This document shows positions 29,460-38,628 of a stretch of DNA of 64,000 nucleotides, in pieces. A program made the position numbers and the translations under genes. The stretch's first letter is position 1, and the number at the start of each line of letters is the position of its first letter. Below the pieces are notes generated by a model, which ran no database searches, was not told the origin of the DNA, and was given only the letters and a program-made list of their open reading frames with translations. The DNA is from Shewanella putrefaciens. GTDB lineage: Bacteria; Pseudomonadota; Gammaproteobacteria; Enterobacterales; Shewanellaceae. The stretch spans positions 3,366,501-3,430,500 of the forward strand of contig NZ_CP066369.1 in NCBI RefSeq assembly GCF_016406305.1. Direction: 5' to 3'.

Positions 29460-31608
29460 AACTTAGGCTCACTTTAATGCTTCTAGGCTCTCCGGGAACG
29501 GCCCACAGCGCCGAGTAACTACTGGCGATATAGTGCTCATCCAGTACATTATCCAGATTCACCCCAAGGGTTAAATTGTCGCTCAGGTGAGTATTCATAA
29601 ATATGCCAAGCAACTGATAGGAAGGTAATTGAAAACTCGGATCGGCAGAATCCCCAAGACGCTGATCCACATAACGCCAACTCAGCCCGACATGAGCATC
29701 GATAGAAAAATCATTTAAGTCCTGCTTAAGCACTAGATTCCCAGTATGCTGAGGCACATTCACCAGCGGACTGCCAGCGGGAACTTGCACGCCCCAGTCC
29801 AGATTTAGGCTGTCATTGGCGGTGCGAGTATTCAAATAGGCGTAGGATAATGTGGCCTGTAGTGACTCCGTCAGCTCAGCTATCAGATCCAGCTCGACTC
29901 CTGTGCTTTTGGCTTCACCTAAGGTGGCTGAAAAACCGACATTGATAGGATCTGAGGTCAAGATATTGCTCTTGGTTGCATCAAATAGCGCCAAACTAGC
30001 GTTCAGCGCTAAATCCTCACGCCATGTCGCATTTAACTTCATTCCTAGCTCAACTGATTCGCTCTCTTCGGCCTCGAAGGGCTCACCCGCATAATCGGTT
30101 CCCGAAAGTGGCAAAAAACCTTCGGAATAAGAAGTATAGAAACTTAAGCTATCGGACCATAAATACACTAAACCGACCTTAGGACTGATACGATTATCCC
30201 TTTGCGCCGATGCCGTCTGTTTAACAGACTCAGTGATTTCTTGCTGATAAGCATCAAATCTTAGCCCTAAGTGCAGCTTCCACTTTTCAGTGAGATCCAT
30301 TTGATCTTGCACGTAGATTCCCCACGCCTTTTGGGTTTCTTCATTATCATACAGCAAGCTCACTTCAGGCCGAGGTCCACCGTATTGAGGCTCATAGATA
30401 TCAATAGCATAGTCACCTTTTTTGCCTCGATACCGATAGAGAGCCGTGTTTAAACTGTAGTGGTAAGCATCGGCCCCCAGCAGTAAATTATGGCGAATAA
30501 AGCCAGTGTCCACATGGCCACTCAACTCTAGGCGAAGGGAGTTATCCTCGGAGGCATAATCCCGGTATCTGTGCTGTCTGGTCAGCGTGCGGCCATCATC
30601 AAATAACGATTGCCGTCCCTTGGCCAACTCGGCATCGGATGAATAGCCCTTCAAGCTAGAATCTCGATAGTTATAGCCAGCGGTTAATGACCAAACATCA
30701 TTTAATTCATAGTCATAGGTCAGTTGATGCCCAGTAGCATTCACCACAGTTGCGCCATCATTAGGCTCACCCAAATAACGTGAACGGGGTACAGTATTGA
30801 TATCGTTATTAAGCACAACAATGCCGCGATCGAATAGCTGTTCCTGCTTGAGGTATTCCATTTCATACAGCAAAGATGCTTTATCGGACATCTGCCAACG
30901 TACCGATGGCGTAATGATTTTTTTATCGCTAAACACATAATCGCGGAAACTATCGTGCTCCTGCCAAGCGCCGTTAAGCCGAAACGCTAGGTTGTCGGTC
31001 AAACCTGAGGTCACATCGCCCTCCAATCGATATTGCTCAAAACTCCCCGCCGACGCTTTTACATAACCACTGGTTTCATATTGGGGTTTCTTAGTGACGA
31101 TATTGACCGTGCCACCGGGCTCAGAGCGTCCATAAAGGGCAGAACCCGGGCCTTTTAAGATCTCCACATAGGCGACGTTCGATAAATCCCTATGGCCGCT
31201 GAAACCGCGACCACCATTAAAACCATTGATTAAATAACCCGATGGCATGTTTTCATTACCCGGAAAACCGCGCAGGGAAAAACTATCCCATAAACCACCG
31301 CCATTATTTTGCCGCGCCACGCTGGCGGAATAATCCAGCACATCTTGAAACCGCGTCAGCCCTGCATCTTTTATCAGCTGCTCATCCAACAGACTAATCG
31401 CTTGGGGAAGCTCGGTAGCAGGCACATTGCCGCGGTAGGTTTGGCGATAATGGATACTTAAACGTTCAATGCCAGTGCTAAGAGCTGTATCACTAGCAGC
31501 ATCACTCGATTGATTGCCCTCTGCGGCCAACAGCATAGCAATAGGATTGAGCGCAAACAGGGCGCCCAGCAACAGCGCAGCGCGCTTGGGAATATAAAAA
31601 GAGGTCAT
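29449..31608 (-). CDS. TonB-dependent siderophore-type receptor
   Basis: A 719-residue outer-membrane receptor. A signal peptide (residues 1-31) is followed by a plug domain (about 60-165) with VEILKGPGSALYGRSEPGGTV and a 22-strand barrel ending in a terminal phenylalanine (SLSYEF). The closest named group is the ferric siderophore receptor family (FhuA/FpvA type); the ligand is unknown. The ATG at 31608 follows GGAG; a start eight codons upstream lacks one. No clear Fur box is seen nearby. It lies between the DUF2946-like and DUF1624 genes. Confidence 0.88.
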   Translation of the reverse strand: MTSFYIPKRAALLLGALFALNPIAMLLAAEGNQSSDAASDTALSTGIERLSIHYRQTYRGNVPATELPQAISLLDEQLIKDAGLTRFQDVLDYSASVARQNNGGGLWDSFSLRGFPGNENMPSGYLINGFNGGRGFSGHRDLSNVAYVEILKGPGSALYGRSEPGGTVNIVTKKPQYETSGYVKASAGSFEQYRLEGDVTSGLTDNLAFRLNGAWQEHDSFRDYVFSDKKIITPSVRWQMSDKASLLYEMEYLKQEQLFDRGIVVLNNDINTVPRSRYLGEPNDGATVVNATGHQLTYDYELNDVWSLTAGYNYRDSSLKGYSSDAELAKGRQSLFDDGRTLTRQHRYRDYASEDNSLRLELSGHVDTGFIRHNLLLGADAYHYSLNTALYRYRGKKGDYAIDIYEPQYGGPRPEVSLLYDNEETQKAWGIYVQDQMDLTEKWKLHLGLRFDAYQQEITESVKQTASAQRDNRISPKVGLVYLWSDSLSFYTSYSEGFLPLSGTDYAGEPFEAEESESVELGMKLNATWREDLALNASLALFDATKSNILTSDPINVGFSATLGEAKSTGVELDLIAELTESLQATLSYAYLNTRTANDSLNLDWGVQVPAGSPLVNVPQHTGNLVLKQDLNDFSIDAHVGLSWRYVDQRLGDSADPSFQLPSYQLLGIFMNTHLSDNLTLGVNLDNVLDEHYIASSYSALWAVPGEPRSIKVSLSYEF

Positions 31609-31692
31609 TTTCACTCCGAAAATAAACAGCATCGGCGCCTTAGCTAAGCCAAGGCGACAAAATGAATTAAGACAAGCTGAATAAACAGTAAC

Positions 31693-31992
31693 TTAGGCTG
31701 TTATGGGCGGAGCACGACTGTTGAAGTAACGACTAACAAGTCGTTGAAAGGAAATGGCTTGGAACTCAACGCAGATATAACACTGTTGAGCCAATTGAAA
31801 ATGAAAGGGCGTACTGGTTAGCGCATGTTGCAACTGGTGCTGATGTAAACACAGCGCACAGTGGGCCTTGGTATCGTCATTAGCATGGGAAACACTGTGC
31901 ACCGCAAGCGCGACAGATACCAGCACTAAGATGGCTGCAAGCCATAGTGCCAGAGTGCGCCTTGTTTGCATCACAGAATTCAAACCATACAT
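31693..31992 (-). CDS. Small Cys/His-rich membrane protein, DUF2946-like
   Basis: A protein of about 99 residues with one N-terminal hydrophobic segment (ALWLAAILVLVSVALAVHSV), followed by HANDDTKAHCALCLHQHQLQH and a later CYIC. Such short His/Cys-rich proteins (DUF2946) often accompany TonB receptors and copper or iron genes, and may bind metal, but function is unproven. The start is uncertain: ATG at 31992 has GAGG directly against it, while an in-frame TTG at 31983 is nine bases from GAGG. It is the first gene of the receptor operon. Confidence 0.65.
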   Translation of the reverse strand: MYGLNSVMQTRRTLALWLAAILVLVSVALAVHSVSHANDDTKAHCALCLHQHQLQHALTSTPFHFQLAQQCYICVEFQAISFQRLVSRYFNSRAPPITA

Positions 31993-32013
31993 CCTCAAAC
32001 CAAAGGGCTTGCG

Positions 32014-32043
32014 ATTGTATGTTAGGCACAACGAAAGTTGCAA
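32014..32043 (-). promoter_or_regulatory. Promoter of the DUF2946/TonB-receptor operon
   Basis: On the minus strand TTGCAA (32038-32043) and TACAAT (32014-32019) are separated by 18 bp. They lie 22 bp before the first possible start at 31992, so the untranslated leader would be very short. Confidence 0.55.
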
Positions 32044-32091
32044 ACACCTTTACTTAACAAATGTAAGCAAATGCACTAGGAAATTTTATGA

Positions 32092-32133
32092 CAGGAAAAA
32101 AGAAACGGCTCGCATATTTCTATGCAAGCCGTT
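32092..32133 (-). terminator. Terminator of tRNA-Trp
   Basis: The stem AACGGCTTGCATA / TATGCGAGCCGTT (one mismatch) lies nine bases beyond the tRNA 3' end on the minus strand and is followed by TTTCTTTTTT. It is a standard intrinsic terminator. Confidence 0.85.
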
Positions 32134-32141
32134 GTTTTATT

Positions 32142-32218
32142 TGGCAGGGGTGGCAGGACTCGAACCCGCAACCATCGGTTTTGGAGACCGCTGTTCTACC
32201 AATTGGAACTACACCCCT
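32142..32218 (-). tRNA. tRNA-Trp (anticodon CCA)
   Basis: A 77-nt minus-strand tRNA begins AGGGGTGTAGTTCCAATTGG, has the anticodon loop CTCCAAA, and ends with encoded CCA. It is a single-gene transcription unit with its own promoter and terminator. Confidence 0.95.
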
Positions 32219-32231
32219 GTTGACGTGGGGC

Positions 32232-32260
32232 ATTATGCTAAAAGCACTCCCAAAGGTAAA
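32232..32260 (-). promoter_or_regulatory. Promoter of tRNA-Trp
   Basis: On the minus strand TTTACC (32255-32260) and CATAAT (32232-32237) are 17 bp apart. The bases after the -10 box, GCCCCACG, form a GC-rich discriminator like that of the other tRNA operon in this window. Confidence 0.75.
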
Positions 32261-32614
32261 GGACTTTTTATGACAAACGCTATTAACTGAGGATTTTTCA
32301 AACAAGTTTTACTGTGCATGTTGATTTTGAAAGCATAATGCTGAAAAACGCGTCACTAAAATCCATCAAGCGGCAACGCCTTGGGCAAATACTCAAACAA
32401 CCTGCAGATCTGAAACTCGGATCTTCAGGTAGCTTGGGGATATATTGCTGGATAAAGTTATTCCACTATCTTCAAGAGTATTATCGCCAATCACCTAAAT
32501 CAAAAGAGCCGCTATAAACGCAGTTATCGAAAAAATATCTGAGTTCGATTTATAAACGTGGGCTTTTATAGTATAAGCGTCGTCAATTTCATACACAGAT
32601 CCACAGGACCCCAA
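32261..32614. other. Gene-free stretch between tRNA-Trp and the SEC-C gene
   Basis: About 350 bp without a gene I can support. A 67-codon plus-strand frame (32314-32517) has no ribosome-binding site and no recognisable features. No strong hairpin is visible. It must contain the promoter of the SEC-C gene, but I cannot place it. Confidence 0.5.
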
Positions 32615-32953
32615 ATGTCTGACAAATTTTTCTTTAAAGGCCGTCGCACGCCTAAGCCAAAACATGAGAGTTATGGCTACAACACTAAACGTGTGACTAA
32701 ACCGGGCACCGAAGCCTCACCGCTCGAACTCGTCGTCGGTAGCGAAGCGCGTAAACTCGAAATAGAGGCGATTGTTGCCGAGCATCAACTGTTCGCTAGT
32801 ATCGAAGTCAATGCCGACGTTGCTGAAGATATCGTTGAATTAGAAGGCTTATTGAATAAGCCTAAGACCACCACCTTCGAGAAAAAACCAAACCGCAATG
32901 AGCCTTGCGCCTGTGGTAGCGGTCAAAAATTCAAAAAGTGCTGCGGCAAATAA
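32615..32953 (+). CDS. SEC-C motif metal-binding small protein
   Basis: A 112-residue protein of the PBPRA1643-type SWIM/SEC-C family. The last 20 residues hold the zinc-binding SEC-C motif NEPCACGSGQKFKKCCGK, as in the SecA C-terminus. The N-terminus MSDKFFFKGRRTPKPKHESYG is basic and conserved in Shewanella and Vibrio relatives. Its function is unknown; SEC-C domains bind zinc and often ribosomes or SecB-like partners. The start at 32615 fits the family; a longer frame upstream has no support. It appears monocistronic. Confidence 0.85.
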   Translation: MSDKFFFKGRRTPKPKHESYGYNTKRVTKPGTEASPLELVVGSEARKLEIEAIVAEHQLFASIEVNADVAEDIVELEGLLNKPKTTTFEKKPNRNEPCACGSGQKFKKCCGK

Positions 32954-33039
32954 ACGCTTTAATCTGCGAAAATAGAGAGGGACTTTTACTGAGACGTTTT
33001 TGTACGTCGGGAATAGCCCCTTTTCTCCCTCCCCCAATT

Positions 33040-33073
33040 CTAGTTTCTGCCCAAAGCTAGTTTCTGCCCAAAG
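33040..33073. repeat. 17-bp tandem repeat, two copies
   Basis: CTAGTTTCTGCCCAAAG occurs at 33040-33056 and 33057-33073, with a third start (CTAA) at the stop codon of the minus-strand gene. The repeat therefore runs directly out of the 3' end of that gene. Confidence 0.85.
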
Positions 33074-34033
33074 CTAATCTTCCTGCTTTGAGATAAAAAT
33101 CCGTTGCAGATCGTTATTCCATAGCTGAATAATTTTGCGGGTCTTTTCTTTATTCCAAAAGCATTTACCAAATAAAATCAAACCCGCCCCTTCGAGGCAG
33201 CGTTTATCTTCTATCTCAAATTGCGCCAATAAAGACTGTTTTATCCCATCGATGGGAATGCCGATATCTTTGCTGTCGGCGGGGTTAAGCCAACTCATCG
33301 TCGAGTCTGTATGGGAGATAGTGCCCCAATACATATGGGGTTTGTTATCGCTTGGGTCCGCATCGGCAAAATTCACAAATAGATTCTTGGCCCGCCAGCG
33401 GTATTTGCACTCGCTGTCCGTGTATACCCAAAGATCTGATTTCGCCAGATCGGTTCCGCGCAACAAACTGTGCAGCAACTTTTCGAGCCCTTGGCTTGGC
33501 ACCCGTTTTTCGGTTGGGTGCGTCGCAGTGTTAACTTGGTAGTCATTTTTTGGCTCTTGCACTCTATCATCCACAGACGTTGCTACAGATACTTTCGATA
33601 GCTCAAGCATAGAGGAAGATGTAGGCATAGTGGACGATTTAGGCGTTGGCTCTGTCTTGCTTGCCGATAGCGCGGTTGGCGTTTTGTTTGTGGGGGAATG
33701 GCGGCGGGGTTTGCGGCTAAAATCAATCATTAAGGCATCGGCATCCACCAGCTGTTGCTGCACTTCGAGGGCATCTTGTTCTTCACGGGATTTCTGCGCC
33801 GAAGGTTTAAATTCAATGCAATCGGCTTGGTGATATCTGGAGCCGAAACAGGCGGCTTTACCATCCTTTGAAGCTTTACGAAAATATGCTTTACCGCCGC
33901 ACGCAGGGCAAATTAACCATTGCCGCAAACGTTCGATATCCTCATCGGGCAACTGTTGAAACTTAAAAACACTATAAGTCGTTCTCGCAGTTAAATGATC
34001 CTCGGTGTCGAGTTCACAAATAGCATCTAACAT
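33074..34033 (-). CDS. Zinc-ribbon-containing protein of unknown function
   Basis: A 319-residue soluble protein I do not recognise. At about residues 41-75 four cysteines (CPAC, then two more 22 and 31 residues on in AACFGSRYHQADC) could hold a zinc ion. Residues 100-190 are low-complexity, rich in Ser, Thr, Pro and Lys, and look like a linker. The C-terminal 130 residues appear folded (LWVYTDSECKYRWRAKNLFVNFADAD). The start has AAGGAG six bases upstream. It follows the 52-residue membrane-protein gene by 48 bp and is probably in the same operon as the RNase D-like gene. Confidence 0.75.
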   Translation of the reverse strand: MLDAICELDTEDHLTARTTYSVFKFQQLPDEDIERLRQWLICPACGGKAYFRKASKDGKAACFGSRYHQADCIEFKPSAQKSREEQDALEVQQQLVDADALMIDFSRKPRRHSPTNKTPTALSASKTEPTPKSSTMPTSSSMLELSKVSVATSVDDRVQEPKNDYQVNTATHPTEKRVPSQGLEKLLHSLLRGTDLAKSDLWVYTDSECKYRWRAKNLFVNFADADPSDNKPHMYWGTISHTDSTMSWLNPADSKDIGIPIDGIKQSLLAQFEIEDKRCLEGAGLILFGKCFWNKEKTRKIIQLWNNDLQRIFISKQED

Positions 34034-34081
34034 AGTGTTCTCCTTTATTCTTGCCTGCTGGCACTGATATTCGCAAAGTCC

Positions 34082-34240
34082 CTAAGCCCAGGCGTTCACC
34101 CCAAGAGTGATCATCGCTAACAGGAACAACATGCCCAGCACGCGGTAAATCAAACCTAAGGTACTGGTGCCCTGCGAACTCATATCCGAGTGTAATGGCC
34201 TGCTGCTTTCCTTTGCCGCATCTTGGTTTTTGCGCTTCAT
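34082..34240 (-). CDS. 52-residue single-span membrane protein
   Basis: A short gene read between the RNase D-like gene and the zinc-ribbon gene. It encodes a basic, polar N-terminal half (MKRKNQDAAKESSRPLHSDM) and one hydrophobic helix, LIYRVLGMLFLLAMITLGV, at about residues 30-48. The start ATG overlaps the stop of the RNase D-like gene by four bases (ATGA), which implies translational coupling. A longer frame across the same bases (34014-34253) lacks both features. I do not recognise a family. Confidence 0.65.
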   Translation of the reverse strand: MKRKNQDAAKESSRPLHSDMSSQGTSTLGLIYRVLGMLFLLAMITLGVNAWA

Positions 34241-35169
34241 TCGGCATCCTCAAAATATTGAGCCAATGGCACCATGAGACTCAAAGGGATTAAGGGCGCG
34301 GCTTTTGTGGCACTCGATGCATGATAAAAGGGGGTCAGCTTGCTGATTAACGCGTTGAAACACATGAGTGCCGCCAAGGCATCGGCGGCGGCATAATGGA
34401 TTTGAGCATCAGATAAAGGCACCTGCTGCCAATTTGATAGGGTGAGTTTCTGAGATTTGTCGATACGAACATCCAAAAGCGCCGCAACTAACTGGCGCGT
34501 CCCCATCTCCTTATCAGCCCCAAGTTGTGCCAGTGCCCAGTTTAAATCTAATGTTGAGGCCACATGAATATCCCATTGCCGCTTAAGCGCCCGCGTATCA
34601 CCGCGTAAGCCGACTCCGACTTTGAGTATGCTTTCATCTTCTAACAAGGTTTTTACCTGCGCAAATTGCTCACCTAGAATGGCATGTTGAAACAGATAGC
34701 AAGCGTCCGCCGTCGCGATTTGGATAAGGCTCAAGGGATGCTGCACACCGCGCTCAAAGCTAGCACGGGTTTCAGTATCAAAACCTAAGACTCGCTCATT
34801 CTGTAATCGCGCCAAAACAGAATATAATTCAGATGGTTGAACCACCTCGATGTGAAGCGGTTGCAATTCAAAGGCTGACAATCCCGCCAGTTCTGCCTCA
34901 TCGGTACGGGTCGCTAAGGCAACCCGCTGTTGTAACCACAAATACGCCAACTGACGCTGCGTTCGCTGCTGGGTCTTAGTCTTGCAAATGCTTTCAACAT
35001 CGGCCGCGGCCATATCTTCCACTTGCGGCTCGGTCACGGCATTCAGCTTGTCGAGATAAGCCGTCCCCGCCGCATCCATCGCCGCAATCAGTCCGTTAGC
35101 ATCTTTTCCAAACTCTTTGCGTAACCAAGCCAACTTACTCGGGGAGATACAGTATTTCATTAACTTCAT
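34237..35169 (-). CDS. RNase D-like 3'-5' exonuclease
   Basis: A 310-residue protein with a DEDD-type exonuclease domain at about residues 110-290. The three motifs are visible: ExoI GFDTETRASFERG, ExoII GVGLRGDTRALKR, and ExoIII HYAAADALAAL with the tyrosine of the DEDDy class. It lacks the HRDC domains of E. coli RNase D. The first 100 residues are a basic helical region of unknown role. The ATG at 35169 has AAGG six bases upstream. The substrate (RNA or DNA) cannot be told from sequence. Confidence 0.82.
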   Translation of the reverse strand: MKLMKYCISPSKLAWLRKEFGKDANGLIAAMDAAGTAYLDKLNAVTEPQVEDMAAADVESICKTKTQQRTQRQLAYLWLQQRVALATRTDEAELAGLSAFELQPLHIEVVQPSELYSVLARLQNERVLGFDTETRASFERGVQHPLSLIQIATADACYLFQHAILGEQFAQVKTLLEDESILKVGVGLRGDTRALKRQWDIHVASTLDLNWALAQLGADKEMGTRQLVAALLDVRIDKSQKLTLSNWQQVPLSDAQIHYAAADALAALMCFNALISKLTPFYHASSATKAAPLIPLSLMVPLAQYFEDAE

Positions 35170-35220
35170 CGTCGCCCTTCCCTGTTCGGTCAATCTTAGA
35201 TTATCGATATGCTCGGCTAA

Positions 35221-36150
35221 CTAACTGCGCAGTTTTTGTATTCCTGTCATCAGGATGACCGCGACCGCACCCGCTAACACACCAAATAAACCGTTAAGTA
35301 TGCTTGGTGTTAATAACGCAAACGCAGGACCAACCACACTAACAGCCTCAATCGCTTGTTCCACATGGTGAATTTGCTCGCTAACTACATGCAGGCCATG
35401 GGTTAAAATCCCGCCGCCCACCATAAACATGGCTGCTGTGCCGATAATAGTTAAGCTTTTCATCAATAGGGGCGCGGCGCTTAACAGGCCAAACCCGAGT
35501 TTACGATTCAATTGGGTGATGACGGACTGACCTTGGCGCTGGCTTAAATACAACCCAGCGTCGTCCATCTTCACAATGGCGGCGACTAAACCATATACGC
35601 CTATGGTCATCACAATGCCGATAGCGGCTAAGGTGAGAAACTGCGTCGACAGAGATTTCTCCGCCACTATCCCTAAGGTAATGGCAATAATTTCCGCCGA
35701 TAATACAAAATCGGTACGGATCGCCCCCTTGATTTTATCGGCCTCAAAGGCAACCCAGTCGGTGATTTCTGGCTGCTGCTGAATTTGGTGACTCTCATGT
35801 GGCTGATCTTTTCGATGAAGATAGCTGTGGTGCAGTTTTTCAAACCCTTCGTAACACAAAAATAATCCACCAAACATCAATAATGGCGTCACAGCCCAGG
35901 GAATAAACGCACTGATCAACATGGCCGCTGGCACTAAAATCAATTTATTGCGAAACGATCCTAAGGCCACGGCCCAAATGACGGGTAATTCACGGTCCGC
36001 ATTCACCCCCGTCACTTGCTGGGCATTGAGGGCTAAATCGTCACCTAACACCCCTGCAGTCTTCTTCGCCGCCACCTTACTCATTACCGCGACATCATCC
36101 AAAATGGATGCAATATCATCGAGTAAAGTCAATAAACTCGCCCCAGCCAT
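35221..36150 (-). CDS. DUF808 inner-membrane protein (YedI-like)
   Basis: A 309-residue polytopic membrane protein of the DUF808/YedI family. The signature ASLLTLLDDIASILDDVAVM is at the N-terminus, followed by AAKKTAGVLGDDLALNAQQVTG. About six hydrophobic segments lie between residues 75 and 305. Function is unknown. The ATG at 36150 follows AAGGGA; upstream codons in frame lack family support. It is divergent from rpiA. Confidence 0.87.
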   Translation of the reverse strand: MAGASLLTLLDDIASILDDVAVMSKVAAKKTAGVLGDDLALNAQQVTGVNADRELPVIWAVALGSFRNKLILVPAAMLISAFIPWAVTPLLMFGGLFLCYEGFEKLHHSYLHRKDQPHESHQIQQQPEITDWVAFEADKIKGAIRTDFVLSAEIIAITLGIVAEKSLSTQFLTLAAIGIVMTIGVYGLVAAIVKMDDAGLYLSQRQGQSVITQLNRKLGFGLLSAAPLLMKSLTIIGTAAMFMVGGGILTHGLHVVSEQIHHVEQAIEAVSVVGPAFALLTPSILNGLFGVLAGAVAVILMTGIQKLRS

Positions 36151-36388
36151 AAGTAGTCCCTTCAATCAATTAATCAACTTTTGCCATAGTAACTTAGTTA
36201 GATTGAATGCGTACAGTGAAATGCATTTATCTTAACTGCTTAAGTTAATTAGAGTATTGGGGACTTTCTTATATAGGACTGTCTGCAACTGAGATCACAG
36301 TGGCATAGGAATTGGGCCGCATTATTTATCGGAAAGGAGTATACTAAGCCCAGAATTTTTTACTCATTTGCCTTAACAGGATGTCAAC

Positions 36389-37051
36389 ATGACTCAAGAT
36401 GAAATGAAAAAAGCAGCCGGCTGGGCCGCACTTAAGTACGTTGAAAAAGACAGTATCGTCGGTGTTGGTACAGGTTCGACTGTGAATCACTTTATTGATG
36501 CACTGGCGACCATGAAAGCCGATATCGAAGGCGCCGTCTCTAGCTCTGAGGCATCCACTCAGAAGATGAAGGCGCTGGGCATTCCCGTTTATGACTTAAA
36601 CAGTGTCGATCGTTTATCTGTGTATGTGGACGGCGCCGATGAGATCAACGGCCATATGGACATGATCAAAGGCGGCGGCGCGGCGTTAACCCGTGAGAAA
36701 ATTGTCGCGGCTGTGGCTGAGAAGTTTATCTGTATCGTCGATAACACTAAGCAAGTCGATATTCTTGGTGAATTCCCACTGCCAGTAGAAGTCATTCCGA
36801 TGGCGCGCTCCTATGTGGCACGTCAGTTAGTTAAGCTGGGCGGCGATCCTGTGTACCGTGAAGGCGTTGTGACAGATAACGGCAACGTGATCCTCGATGT
36901 GTACAATCTTAAGATCCTTAATCCAAAGGAATTGGAAAGCCAGATCAATGAGATAGTCGGCGTTGTGACTAACGGTCTGTTCGCTAAACGCGGCGCAGAT
37001 GTGTTACTCGTTGGCACCCCTGATGGCGTAAAAACCTTTACAGCCAAATAA
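36389..37051 (+). CDS. rpiA: Ribose-5-phosphate isomerase A
   Basis: A 220-residue enzyme that interconverts ribose 5-phosphate and ribulose 5-phosphate in the pentose phosphate pathway (E. coli length 219). The phosphate-binding [13 protein letters not shown] is near residue 21. [27 protein letters not shown] near residue 75 carries the catalytic Asp and Lys. An AGGATG-type ribosome-binding site precedes the ATG. A TATACT box at 36340-36345 may be its -10. A strong terminator shared with rlmI follows. Confidence 0.96.
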   Translation: MTQDEMKKAAGWAALKYVEKDSIVGVGTGSTVNHFIDALATMKADIEGAVSSSEASTQKMKALGIPVYDLNSVDRLSVYVDGADEINGHMDMIKGGGAALTREKIVAAVAEKFICIVDNTKQVDILGEFPLPVEVIPMARSYVARQLVKLGGDPVYREGVVTDNGNVILDVYNLKILNPKELESQINEIVGVVTNGLFAKRGADVLLVGTPDGVKTFTAK

Positions 37052-37085
37052 GTGAAGTGTAAAAACTTTCGCAAAAATACGCGAT

Positions 37086-37124
37086 AAAAATGCCAGCCAC
37101 TTTATTCAAGGGCTGGCATTTTTT
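37086..37124. terminator. Bidirectional terminator between rpiA and rlmI
   Basis: A 12-pair stem (AAAATGCCAGCC / GGCTGGCATTTT) with a 12-base loop is flanked by As and Ts. It lies between convergent genes and can end both transcripts. Confidence 0.88.
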
Positions 37125-37196
37125 ATGGTTCTTTTTAGGATTCAATGTTATCTGACTAAGCTGCCCATCGCAGACAGCTTATATCAAGCGCTTGGC

Positions 37197-38483
<1,287 letters not shown>

Positions 38484-38628
38484 CTAAGTGCGAGTACCGA
38501 ACGCGCCGCAGCGCTTATTTACCATCATCCACGGGGCGTCGATCATACCTTATTTTAGCGGTTAACTCTGAATGATATTCATACTAAATAAGGTTGAAAT
38601 CGAACGAATAAGTCGTGAACACGCGAAT

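Noticed and set aside
32314..32517. 67-codon plus-strand ORF after tRNA-Trp
   Set aside because: No ribosome-binding site, no recognised features; treated as chance.
34014..34253. 79-codon minus-strand ORF
   Set aside because: It overlaps two supported frames; the 52-residue frame at 34082-34240 has start-stop coupling and a membrane helix and explains the region better.
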